A DNA stretch of 14,733 nucleotides, taken from assembly GCA_028691175.1 (NCBI GenBank), contig JAQUZU010000041.1, forward strand, positions 1 through 14,733, in the 5' to 3' direction. This DNA comes from Candidatus Kapaibacterium sp. Lineage in GTDB: Bacteria; Bacteroidota; Ignavibacteria; Kapaibacteriales; UBA2268. The notes beneath the pieces were generated by a model. It was not told where the DNA came from, made no database searches, and worked only from the letters and a program-made list of their open reading frames with translations. Both the position numbers and the translations under genes were made by a program. Below, piece after piece: positions 1 to 6,338 of the stretch; the first letter of the stretch is position 1; each line of letters begins with the position of its first letter.

Positions 1-797
1 TTAATATTGCGTTCAAAATCTATCAAAAACTTGTTTTTCGGGAATAACTTTCCGGCAGCAGTTCGCGTAACCTGAATAACAGGAATGCCGAATTTCGCTC
101 CGGTCGACATAATGCTTGTATCATAGAACAAATTCGCCGAGTCGCTCTGGCGTTTCACCAGAATAATCGCTGCAGCATTGTGAGCGGTCGCGTTAGAAAT
201 TTTCTCTGTCACAGACGAGTGCGCATCAAGGAAATTATATTTCGAGCCACCGTTCAGCATCGAATCCGAAATCACGAGGACAGCCTTTCCGGCCACATCG
301 ATGCCGGCATAATCATCATATCCGGTTTCTGGATCCGTTACGCCATAGCCCACAAACGCCACCGGCAAATCGTGCAAATTGCCCTCTCCGGAAAATTGCA
401 ACATCTTCCAGTCTGTGCCGGCTGTAAGTTTTTTCTTGATTTTTTTCCAGTCCTCGCGCGGCAAGCCCGGTCGCTCAAGCAATGTATTAATGCCGAACTC
501 GGAATTATTTCCGCATGCTCCGGCATCAGAAACCTCGAAATGCTGAAAATAATCGCCGTTGAATGATTTTAGCCCAATTGTAGCAAAATATTGCTTGATA
601 TAGTCGGCAGCCATCCGGCAACCTTCCGTACCGATATAACGCCCCTCGAGTTTGTCATCCGCCAAGTAGCCGACATGCTTTTTGAGTTGCGAAGTTGTCG
701 TCTGCGAATAACCGGAGACGCCCAACAATACAATAACCGCAAAAAACCCCGCTAATTTACCGAGAATACCCGGAATTCTTCTGTCTAAATTTTTCAT
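1..797 (-). CDS. Secreted M28-family aminopeptidase, N-terminal part (cut by window edge)
   Basis: The frame is open from ATG at 797 to the window edge (265 codons, no stop), so the C-terminal half is missing. Residues about 11-29 form a hydrophobic stretch ending near SGYSQ, which fits a signal peptide or anchor. Residues 40-76 (HVGYLADDKLEGR, then GTEGCRMAADYI and FATIGL) match the opening of secreted M28 zinc peptidases, where the pattern 'LA.D.LEGR..GT.G...AA.YI...F...GL' is typical. Residues about 145-180 (VAFVGYGV, DDYAGIDVAGKAVLV) look like the protease-associated (PA) domain inserted in this family. The zinc-binding catalytic domain would lie beyond base 1, so activity cannot be judged here. 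The likely role is removal of N-terminal residues from peptides outside the cytoplasm. The SD is weak (AAGTGGG about 8 bases before the ATG). The gene stands alone and is divergent from the znuA-like gene. The family call is good; the exact substrate is unknown. Confidence 0.8.
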   Translation of the reverse strand, partial: MKNLDRRIPGILGKLAGFFAVIVLLGVSGYSQTTTSQLKKHVGYLADDKLEGRYIGTEGCRMAADYIKQYFATIGLKSFNGDYFQHFEVSDAGACGNNSEFGINTLLERPGLPREDWKKIKKKLTAGTDWKMLQFSGEGNLHDLPVAFVGYGVTDPETGYDDYAGIDVAGKAVLVISDSMLNGGSKYNFLDAHSSVTEKISNATAHNAAAIILVKRQSDSANLFYDTSIMSTGAKFGIPVIQVTRTAAGKLFPKNKFLIDFERNI

Positions 798-820
798 TTT
801 TTTACCCACTTTTTTACAAA

Positions 821-835
821 TTTAGGAAACCTAAA
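821..835 (-). repeat. Short inverted repeat in the peptidase leader
   Basis: TTTAGG (821-826) and CCTAAA (830-835) are perfect complements separated by three A's. The repeat lies 24 bases before the ATG of the M28 peptidase, so on the minus strand it would be part of the 5' untranslated RNA or the promoter. It could be a small operator or a minor hairpin. At only 6 bp in AT-rich sequence, chance is possible. Confidence 0.3.
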
Positions 836-1000
836 ATACTGATTTATTAACCAAAAAACAAATAAAATCCGGCTGTGATTATTAAAAACTACATTTTTCA
901 AATATTTGCAATTCAAGAACTATTCACTGTTTATGGTTCATTTTTGAAATATCTTTCAGATTTGAAACATACATAATTGAGACTTTATACAAGTTCATTT

Positions 1001-1029
1001 TTCAAAGTAACCATCTATCTTGTTATAAT
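1001..1029 (+). promoter_or_regulatory. Candidate sigma70-type extended -10 promoter
   Basis: TGTTATAAT at 1021-1029 is a perfect extended -10 (TGn plus TATAAT). Seventeen bases upstream of the -10 hexamer is TTCAAA (1001-1006), a 4-of-6 match to the -35 consensus. Transcription would start near 1036 and meet the terminator at 1203-1234, giving an RNA of about 200 bases that ends before the znuA-like gene. AT-rich DNA throws up -10 matches often, so the call rests partly on its position relative to the terminator. Confidence 0.4.
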
Positions 1030-1146
1030 TTAATGACTTATAAAATCAGCTATTTGGATTTCTATTTTCTGGCACGTGATTTGATAAAAATAAAGTAATT
1101 ATTAATAAATACATTAATAGTTTGTTTGATGTCATAATATTGTTTA

Positions 1147-1161
1147 GAGGACCATGTCCTC
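1147..1161 (+). repeat. Perfect 6-bp hairpin overlapping a small-ORF start
   Basis: GAGGAC (1147-1152) and GTCCTC (1156-1161) pair perfectly around a three-base loop. In RNA the left arm contains the SD-like GAGG and the right arm covers the first codons of the 15-codon ORF whose ATG begins at 1154. Folding would therefore hide the start site. No T-run follows directly, so it is not itself a terminator. Confidence 0.5.
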
Positions 1162-1201
1162 AAAAAGAATTTTTTTATTCATTTTAACTCCTAACAAGTA
1201 A
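1154..1201 (+). CDS. Possible 15-residue leader peptide ORF
   Basis: ATG at 1154 opens a 15-codon frame (MSSKRIFLFILTPNK) ending with TAA at 1199-1201, one base before the terminator stem begins. AGAGGA lies just upstream, although the spacing to the ATG is short (about 3 bases). The peptide is basic at the start and hydrophobic in the middle. It has no run of one amino acid, and no Cys or His, so classical amino-acid or metal attenuation by codon starvation is not indicated. The placement of SD, tiny ORF and terminator resembles a leader-peptide arrangement, but 15-codon frames are common by chance. I recognise no known peptide. Confidence 0.25.
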   Translation: MSSKRIFLFILTPNK

Positions 1202-1202
1202 T

Positions 1203-1234
1203 GGGCCGTTCTCTCCGGAACTGCCTTTTTTTTT
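1203..1234 (+). terminator. Intrinsic terminator with no ordinary gene upstream
   Basis: The stem is GGGC then GTTC (1203-1211, with one mismatched base at 1207) pairing with GAAC then GCCT (1218-1226; the outermost pair is G-U). The loop is TCTCCG, followed by a nine-T run (1226-1234). Only the plus strand has the T-run, so it acts on plus-strand RNA. No normal-sized plus-strand gene ends here, which points to a small RNA or to a leader that can stop transcription before the znuA-like gene. Confidence 0.65.
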
Positions 1235-1297
1235 GCTTTTATACTTTTTACATCGCATTTCCGTCTTTATTTGATTAAAAATTAATTTGGAAAATAT

Positions 1298-2161
1298 ATG
1301 CGCTATTTGCTTTTAATTGCCTTTGCACTGCTGGCTGCATGCTCGCGGGCAGCGAAGGAAAATCTAATCATCACAAGTTCTCGTCCGGCATATTTAATCA
1401 TTCACGAAATAGTCGGCGAGCGAATCCCGATTAAGAATTTACTCTCGCCTGCGGCTTCTCCGCATACTTTTTCGCCGGGACCAAGTGAAATAAAAGCCGT
1501 TTCGAAAGCAAATATTGTATTCTATATCGCCGAAAACCTCGACGGCTGGGCGGCAGATCTGCACGCCGGACACGCAGTCGAAATGATGAATTTCCTGCCT
1601 GATGCAATGATAATCCGCTCTGACAATCACAACCACGACCACGATCACGATCACGGCGGCAGCGATCCGCATTTCTGGCTGAATCCGCTTGCTGTAAAGG
1701 CGATTTTGCCTGATTTATGCAAAGAATTATCCGGAATATACCCTGAATATAAAGTAGATTTCGAGCGAAATTCAAAGAAATTTGCAGCAGAACTGCTCGC
1801 ACTTGATTCGGCTGTAAAACGCAATTTGTCCGCTAAATCCGGCAAATCGGTTTTCACGTTCCATCCGTCCTTCAACTATTTTCTGAAGCAGTACGGCTTG
1901 ACTTTCGGCGGATCGATCGAAGCATTCCCCGGCAAGGAACCGTCGCCGAATTATATCTCCGAATTGACTTCGCGAATAAACTCTGCCGGTGCAAAAGTAA
2001 TTTTCTCCGAGTTACAATTTTCGAAAGACGTAGCACAAACGATTGCTGAACTCACTAACACGAAAATTGCGGTACTCGATCCGCTCGGCTCCGCAAAGGA
2101 AGTTGCGTCGTATCAAGATTTAATACTTTATAACTCATTAATTTTGCTGGAGAACCTCTAA
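1298..2161 (+). CDS. znuA: ZnuA-like zinc/metal ABC transporter substrate-binding lipoprotein
   Basis: This is a 287-residue cluster A-I metal-binding protein that would capture Zn (possibly Mn) outside the inner membrane and hand it to an ABC permease. The N-terminus has a signal peptide with lipobox LLAAC (Cys15), so it is probably a lipoprotein. Expected metal ligands of the family are visible: H56 (SPHTF), H125 (DPHFWLNP), H189 (FHPS) and D261 (LDPLG). Before H125 is a His/Asp-rich loop (about 111-119, HNHDHDHDH), typical of zinc-specific ZnuA. Length is normal for the family (about 300). A weak SD (GGA at 1289-1291) precedes the ATG. The stop overlaps the next start in TAATG, so translation is probably coupled to the EamA transporter. 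The usual partners ZnuB (permease) and ZnuC (ATPase) are not in the window. The preceding leader-like terminator suggests regulation in the 5' RNA. I see no clear Zur box. Confidence 0.88.
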   Translation: MRYLLLIAFALLAACSRAAKENLIITSSRPAYLIIHEIVGERIPIKNLLSPAASPHTFSPGPSEIKAVSKANIVFYIAENLDGWAADLHAGHAVEMMNFLPDAMIIRSDNHNHDHDHDHGGSDPHFWLNPLAVKAILPDLCKELSGIYPEYKVDFERNSKKFAAELLALDSAVKRNLSAKSGKSVFTFHPSFNYFLKQYGLTFGGSIEAFPGKEPSPNYISELTSRINSAGAKVIFSELQFSKDVAQTIAELTNTKIAVLDPLGSAKEVASYQDLILYNSLILLENL

Positions 2162-3054
2162 TGCGCCCATATCTTGCCGAATCGTCCCTCTTGTTAGTAT
2201 CTGCAATTTGGGCTTCAACTTTCTTATTCACGAAAATCGGGCTGGACTTTACAACCCCGTCCTGCTATTTGTTCTTACGATTTGCCGCAGTCCTGATAGT
2301 TTTGCTTGCCGTTTTCGGTCGACATCTCAAGCAATTGAACAAGCAAACTGCTATTCAGGGGCTTGTCCTCGGGTTATTTTTCGGTATCGGTTTTATTTTG
2401 CAGACATACGGCATCAAGTATACGACTGTCGCAAAATCTTCGTTCATGACCGGGCTTGTTGCTGCAACTACTCCGTTTATATACTGGTTAGTCGAACGCA
2501 AAAGTTTTTCTCGCTGGCAGGTTATCGGCGTAATAGTTGCTACCGCCGGCTTGCTTATCTTTACAAATCCGGAAAAAAGCTTAAACGTTGGCGATATTTG
2601 CTTGCTCGCTTCGACCGTTATCTGGGCTTACTATTTGTGCTATATGGAAATTTTTACGCGCGGAACTTCGTCTTTTGCCAAGACTTCAAATCTTGTCATT
2701 CTGCAATTCGTTGTTACCACTCCAATGGCGTTGATTTCAAGCTTAGTATTTGATACGTCCGGTTTTCAGGTTGTGTGGGATAAAATGCTGCTTATTTCGT
2801 TGGCTTTCAACGCTCTGTTTGCGTCGATTCTTGCTTCGTTTATTCAGACTGCCATTCAAAAGCATACAACTCTTGCTCGTGCCTCGCTTATTTATGCCAT
2901 GCAGCCGTTTATTGCGTCGTTCATAGCATACCTTTATGATGGTGTCCCGTTCAAACCTAACGAATATGTAGGAGCAGTAATTTTCTTTTGTGGAATTTTT
3001 GCTGCGGAAATTTTTCCGCTTTTGCTTAAAGGAAGGCACGCAAAGGCAAATTAA
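2161..3054 (+). CDS. EamA/DMT-superfamily 10-helix membrane transporter
   Basis: This is a 297-residue, strongly hydrophobic protein built of two EamA repeats of about five helices each. The first repeat (about 5-140) carries family hallmarks: WASTFLFTKIGL (17-28), LRFAAV (39-44), then GFILQTYGIKYTT, SSFMTGL and a W-start helix after a basic loop. The second repeat (about 145-290) contains WAYYLCYMEIF and ends with the expected helix pairs. A basic tail (KGRHAKAN) should face the cytoplasm. Members export amino acids, metabolites, drugs or nucleotide sugars, and the substrate cannot be told from sequence. It starts on the last base of the znuA-like stop codon, so the two are one operon. Its stop lies 4 bases from the stop of the convergent glycosyltransferase, with no strong terminator between them. 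Co-transcription with a zinc-binding protein may be functional or only historical. Confidence 0.85.
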   Translation: MRPYLAESSLLLVSAIWASTFLFTKIGLDFTTPSCYLFLRFAAVLIVLLAVFGRHLKQLNKQTAIQGLVLGLFFGIGFILQTYGIKYTTVAKSSFMTGLVAATTPFIYWLVERKSFSRWQVIGVIVATAGLLIFTNPEKSLNVGDICLLASTVIWAYYLCYMEIFTRGTSSFAKTSNLVILQFVVTTPMALISSLVFDTSGFQVVWDKMLLISLAFNALFASILASFIQTAIQKHTTLARASLIYAMQPFIASFIAYLYDGVPFKPNEYVGAVIFFCGIFAAEIFPLLLKGRHAKAN

Positions 3055-3058
3055 CAGT

Positions 3059-4123
3059 TTATTTTGCTAATAATTCTTGATAAATCTTTGCATATTGGCG
3101 CAAATGGTTATTATAAGAAAATGTTTTTGCGTACTCGAATTCGGCTTGAGCACGTTGCGGTTCCGCGTCAAATTTCGCAATTCCCACTTCAGTTACCTGC
3201 TTGATATGCTCCGGGCGGAAATTCTCCATAAAGAAAACATGCTTGCCGCCAACCTCGCTAAGTGAAGTTTCCGCAGACGAAATCACCGGTTTCCGGAAAT
3301 ACATTGCCTCAATTATCGGTGCTCCGAAGCCCTCGACAAGCGACGGAAACACAAATGCACGGCAATGATTATAGTACCAGAGTTTCTCTTCATGCGAAAT
3401 CTCGCCCACAAGAAAAGCATTATTTATGTATTTTTCCCGAATAATTTGCTCGATTTTTTTAGTATATCCCGGTTGCTTTTGTCCGGCAATATACAGGTTA
3501 TATTGCGGCATCAGTTTCATTGCTTCGAACAAAACATGAAAATTTTTCTTTTCGCATATCTGCCCGATACTGAAAAGGAAGGGTTTCGATTCATCAATCG
3601 GAAATTTCGGTTTTGCCTCACCATTCGAACTAATTTCTTCAATTCCACTGTATATTACGTCAATCCGCTTTCCCCGAAGATTCAGATGTTTTTCAATATC
3701 TCGCTTCGTATATTGCGAAATTGCCACAATTCGTTTTGCATGATTTATTTTTCGCTGAATTTTACTCAATTGATGAGCAATGTTTTTCTCGTTATTCTCC
3801 TCGTAAAGAAAATTTAAATCGTGAATCGTAAGCACATATTTCGAACTGTAAAAACACGGCTTAAATCGGCTGAGTTGATTTGTTGCATGCCAAAGGTCGA
3901 ATTTCGGCAACAAAAAAGTAAATCGCTTGCAGATGCTTTTGCACTCCACATATTTCACTTTATCGCCAAACGCACCGAAGTATTTCCTTGGTAATAAAAG
4001 GTTTACTTCAAATCCAAGATCAGGATTTTTCCCAAACCATCGTCCGTAATTTTGCGCTACAACTCCGAGTCCGCAATTTACATTCGATAGTGCCGACAAA
4101 TCGACGAGTACTTTTTTAGTCAT
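3059..4123 (-). CDS. GT4-type (glycosyl transferases group 1) glycosyltransferase
   Basis: This is a 354-residue GT-B fold enzyme expected to move a sugar from a nucleotide-sugar donor onto a lipid-linked, polysaccharide or protein acceptor at the cytoplasmic face. The N-terminal domain has VDLSALSNVNCGLG (8-20, the glycine-rich acceptor-side loop) and IHDLNFLY (100-107). The donor domain starts near 183 with SIGQICEKKN (family 'vGr...rKn'). It continues to the E-x7-E motif in FPSLVEGFGAPIIEAM, with E264 and E272 in place. No signal peptide or membrane helix is seen. Start: ATG at 4123 overlaps the end of the response-regulator gene by 8 bases, so the pair is translationally coupled. The sugar and acceptor are unknown. 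No other polysaccharide gene is in the window, so it is not part of a visible O-antigen or capsule cluster. Confidence 0.87.
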   Translation of the reverse strand: MTKKVLVDLSALSNVNCGLGVVAQNYGRWFGKNPDLGFEVNLLLPRKYFGAFGDKVKYVECKSICKRFTFLLPKFDLWHATNQLSRFKPCFYSSKYVLTIHDLNFLYEENNEKNIAHQLSKIQRKINHAKRIVAISQYTKRDIEKHLNLRGKRIDVIYSGIEEISSNGEAKPKFPIDESKPFLFSIGQICEKKNFHVLFEAMKLMPQYNLYIAGQKQPGYTKKIEQIIREKYINNAFLVGEISHEEKLWYYNHCRAFVFPSLVEGFGAPIIEAMYFRKPVISSAETSLSEVGGKHVFFMENFRPEHIKQVTEVGIAKFDAEPQRAQAEFEYAKTFSYNNHLRQYAKIYQELLAK

Positions 4124-4490
4124 GCCGGTTGATTTTTTCTACATATTCTTTTAACTGTGCAATGTCGAGCGGCTTATAAAAGACCTTATCGATTCTGCCG
4201 ATCTCATCTGCATAATCCTCTTTTTGCAGTCCTAACTTGCTGAAAGTATATGCAGAGAGGAGTGCAATTTTAGTCTCGCCAATATAGTGTTTAATTGCTT
4301 TGATGAATAATAGTCCGCTCATTTTCGGCATCATATAATCCGAGATAATCAAGTCGAATTTTTCCTGCTTCAAGCATTCAACCGCCTCAAAAGGACAGCC
4401 AAAAGCCCGAACTTCGTGTTTATCAAGTCCAAGGATAAATTTCAACATATCCAGCGAAATTTCGTCGTCATCGACAATTAATATTTTCAT
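4116..4490 (-). CDS. Single-domain response regulator (receiver only, CheY-like)
   Basis: This is a 124-residue receiver domain with no output domain. All phosphorylation residues are present: acidic pocket D7-D9 (IVDDDE), phosphoacceptor D51 (ISDYMMPKMSG), switch serine S79 (LLSA) and K106 (FYKP). It should be phosphorylated by a histidine kinase encoded elsewhere and act by protein contact or as a phosphorelay intermediate. Start choice: the frame is open further upstream (to 4538), but that stretch falls inside the perfect hairpin at 4507-4539. ATG at 4490 gives the standard receiver N-terminus MKILIVDDDE and has AGG 7 bases before it. The 3' end overlaps the glycosyltransferase start by 8 bases. 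Only 16 bases separate the hairpin from this ATG, leaving no room for a promoter after the hairpin. Confidence 0.88.
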   Translation of the reverse strand: MKILIVDDDEISLDMLKFILGLDKHEVRAFGCPFEAVECLKQEKFDLIISDYMMPKMSGLLFIKAIKHYIGETKIALLSAYTFSKLGLQKEDYADEIGRIDKVFYKPLDIAQLKEYVEKINRHD

Positions 4491-4506
4491 GTTTTCGCCT
4501 AATAAT

Positions 4507-4539
4507 AATGTATAGCCCGCGTTGCACGGGCTATACATT
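4507..4539 (-). terminator. Perfect 13-bp intercistronic hairpin after glyA
   Basis: AATGTATAGCCCG (4507-4519) pairs without mismatch with CGGGCTATACATT (4527-4539), leaving a 7-base loop. On the minus strand it follows the glyA stop by 10 bases and precedes the response-regulator ATG by 16 bases. The following bases are ATTATTAGG rather than a real T-run. It may therefore be a leaky terminator, or a processing or stability element within a longer message. It could also end RNA from the other strand. Confidence 0.65.
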
Positions 4540-4549
4540 TAATCAAAAA

Positions 4550-5857
4550 TTATAATTTTCCGTCATAGTCTGCGTAAAGTGGGAATTTCGAAGCGAATTC
4601 AAATACTTCGTTTCCAATCTTTTTAACAGCATCTTCATCTTTGAAGTTATTAACAACTCTGTCGATAAAGTCGGCAATCTGCTTGAAGTCGTCTTCTTTT
4701 AGACCGCGAGAAGTCAGAGCAGCACTACCTAATCTAATACCAGAAGTGATAAACGGCGATTTTGGATCGTTCGGCACTGCATTTTTGTTACAAGTGATAT
4801 TAGCCAAGTCAAGTGCGTTTTGTGCTTCTTTACCGGTAATATTTTTGTTTTGCAGATCAACGAGCATCAAGTGGTTATCAGTACCGCCGGATACAAGGTT
4901 GAAGCCTTTTTTCATCAATTCGTCAGCCATTGTTTTAGAATTATTCATTACTTGAACAATGTATTTATCGAAATTATCAGTCAATGCTTCGCCGAAAGCG
5001 ATTGCTTTTGCAGCGATTACGTGCATAAGCGGACCGCCCTGCAAGCCCGGCATAACCTTAGAATCAATTACTTCGCTCATTTTGCGGACTCTGCCCGACT
5101 TCGGAGCAACGATACCGAAAGGATTATCGTAGTCCTTGCCAAGCATGATGATACCGCCGCGAGGTCCGCGGAGTGTTTTGTGTGTAGTTGAAGCAACTAC
5201 ATCGCAATACGGAAGCGGGTTAGACAAGTGACCTTTTGCAATCAATCCTGCAGGATGCGCAATATCAGCGAACAAGAATGCACCGCAAGAATCAGCGATT
5301 TCTCTGAAACGCTTGAAATCGATATCTCTCGGATATGCAGATGCACCAACGGTGATCATTTTCGGTTTATACTTGAGAGCCAATTCTGCGGCTTTATCAT
5401 AGTCGATTCTGCCTGTTTCGGGGTCGAGTTCGTATGGTACAAAATTGTAATATACGCCGGAGAAGTTTACCGGAGAGCCGTGAGTTAAGTGGCCGCCGTG
5501 AGCGAGGCTTAATCCCATTACAGTGTCGCCCGGTTTTAGAAAGCTATAATATACAGCCATGTTAGCACTGGAACCGCTGTGCGGCTGAACGTTTGCATAT
5601 TCAGCGCCAAAAAGTTCTTTAAGTCTGTCGCGAGCGATATTTTCTGCTTCATCGACGTATTCGCATCCGCCATAATATCTGTTTCCCGGATATCCTTCGG
5701 CATATTTATTTGTTAAAACAGAACCCTGTGCTTCCATTACAGCCGGAGAAGTAAAATTTTCGCTGGCGATTAATTCAAGTTTGGTTCTTTGTCTTTCATA
5801 TTCGTTTTTCATTGAAGCGAATATTTCTTGATCTTGTTTTTTAATGTGTTCGTACAT
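4550..5857 (-). CDS. glyA: Serine hydroxymethyltransferase
   Basis: This 435-residue cytoplasmic PLP enzyme interconverts serine plus tetrahydrofolate with glycine plus 5,10-methylene-tetrahydrofolate. It is a main source of one-carbon units. Signature features are LELIASENFTSPAV (27-40), NKYAEGYPGNRYYGG (50-64), the HSGSSANMAVY cofactor-binding loop (93-103), the DIAHPAGLIAKG segment (198-209) and the PLP lysine K227 in VASTTHKTLRGPRGG. The length is slightly above the usual 410-430 and nothing is missing. AGGG about 9 bases upstream is the likely SD. It follows hinT by 49 bases on the same strand. TTGATT overlapping the hinT stop could serve as a -35, but no good -10 sits at the right distance, so co-transcription with hinT is simplest. 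A strong hairpin lies downstream. Confidence 0.98.
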   Translation of the reverse strand: MYEHIKKQDQEIFASMKNEYERQRTKLELIASENFTSPAVMEAQGSVLTNKYAEGYPGNRYYGGCEYVDEAENIARDRLKELFGAEYANVQPHSGSSANMAVYYSFLKPGDTVMGLSLAHGGHLTHGSPVNFSGVYYNFVPYELDPETGRIDYDKAAELALKYKPKMITVGASAYPRDIDFKRFREIADSCGAFLFADIAHPAGLIAKGHLSNPLPYCDVVASTTHKTLRGPRGGIIMLGKDYDNPFGIVAPKSGRVRKMSEVIDSKVMPGLQGGPLMHVIAAKAIAFGEALTDNFDKYIVQVMNNSKTMADELMKKGFNLVSGGTDNHLMLVDLQNKNITGKEAQNALDLANITCNKNAVPNDPKSPFITSGIRLGSAALTSRGLKEDDFKQIADFIDRVVNNFKDEDAVKKIGNEVFEFASKFPLYADYDGKL

Positions 5858-5906
5858 TATATTTCCCTATTTGAAATGTATTAATTAATATTATTTTTTT
5901 CTATAA

Positions 5907-6251
5907 TCAACCTGCGGGCCACAGCATTTTTCGTCCGCCCATAAAATGGCAATGCAGATGGAATACTGTCTGCCCAGCATCTTCGTTGCAGTTAAATACC
6001 AAGCGGTATCCTTTTTCGTCGATACCGTATTTTTTTGCGAGTTTTGCGGCTACGATAAATATTTTTCCGACTAACTCGGCGTCCGCTTCCGTTATGTCAT
6101 TTACGGTCGGAATATCTTTTTTGGGGATAATCAACACATGAAACGGTGCTTTTGGCTCAATATCTTTGAACGCAAGAATTTCCTCGTCTTCGTATTCGAT
6201 CTGCGAGGGAATTTCTTTTCTGATTATTTTGTCGAAAATTGTTTCGCTCAT
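5907..6251 (-). CDS. hinT: HINT-type histidine triad (HIT) nucleotide hydrolase
   Basis: This is a 114-residue protein of the usual HINT length. The catalytic triad is VFHLHCHF, with H98, H100 and H102 (H-x-H-x-H). It is followed by MGGRKMLWPAG, which closely resembles the HINT1 C-terminus and separates it from the Fhit and GalT branches. The N-terminal IFDKIIRKEIPSQIEYEDE and FKDIEPKAPFHVLIIPK are family-typical. HINT enzymes cleave AMP from amine or lysine adducts (purine nucleoside phosphoramidase) in the cytoplasm. Start: ATG at 6251 has TTAGG 10-14 bases upstream, and the sequence opens directly with the standard MSETIFDKI. It lies 25 bases downstream of the hairpin that follows the large surface-protein gene, with glyA next. 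The metabolic link to glyA is not obvious. Confidence 0.94.
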   Translation of the reverse strand: MSETIFDKIIRKEIPSQIEYEDEEILAFKDIEPKAPFHVLIIPKKDIPTVNDITEADAELVGKIFIVAAKLAKKYGIDEKGYRLVFNCNEDAGQTVFHLHCHFMGGRKMLWPAG

Positions 6252-6276
6252 TAGTCTTGCCTAATTTGTTAATAAA

Positions 6277-6311
6277 ACAAACCTCTCGTCCATTATAGAC
6301 GAGAGGTTTGT
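6277..6311 (-). terminator. Perfect 14-bp hairpin after the surface-protein gene
   Basis: ACAAACCTCTCGTC (6277-6290) pairs fully with GACGAGAGGTTTGT (6298-6311) around a 7-base loop. On the minus strand it begins 27 bases after the stop of the giant gene and is followed by TTTTATT, a modest U-tract. It is the likely terminator, perhaps partial, of the surface-protein message. The hinT ATG is only 25 bases further on, so hinT either relies on read-through or has its promoter inside this region. Confidence 0.75.
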
Positions 6312-6338
6312 AATAATATTATTTACAAAAGTTAAATA

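Larger units (their letters stand above)
798..1297. other. Intergenic region between divergent peptidase and znuA-like genes
   Basis: This is 500 bases of AT-rich DNA with no gene of normal size on either strand. It must contain the promoters of both flanking divergent genes. Listed separately within it are a short inverted repeat (821-835), a plus-strand promoter candidate (1001-1029), a hairpin overlapping a 15-codon ORF (1147-1201) and an intrinsic terminator (1203-1234). Bases about 840-1000 and 1030-1140 show nothing I can assign. Confidence 0.7.

Noticed and set aside
180..566. Plus-strand open frame of 128 codons
   Set aside because: It is antisense to the M28 peptidase, whose frame has recognisable domain motifs. 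The antisense translation is Cys/Ile/Arg-rich with no family resemblance.
817..824. TAAATTTG on the minus strand as a Bacteroidetes -7 element (TAnnTTTG) for the peptidase gene
   Set aside because: No TTG element lies at the usual distance of about 19-21 bases; the nearest is about 27 bases away. The match alone is weak in AT-rich DNA.
1612..1665. CA/GA-rich repetitive stretch in the znuA-like gene
   Set aside because: It encodes the His/Asp-rich zinc-binding loop typical of ZnuA, so it is explained by the protein rather than by a DNA repeat.
4491..4538. Longer N-terminus for the response regulator (start at 4538)
   Set aside because: The extra 16 residues are encoded by the perfect hairpin after glyA and are not receiver-like. 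ATG at 4490 gives the standard start with an SD.
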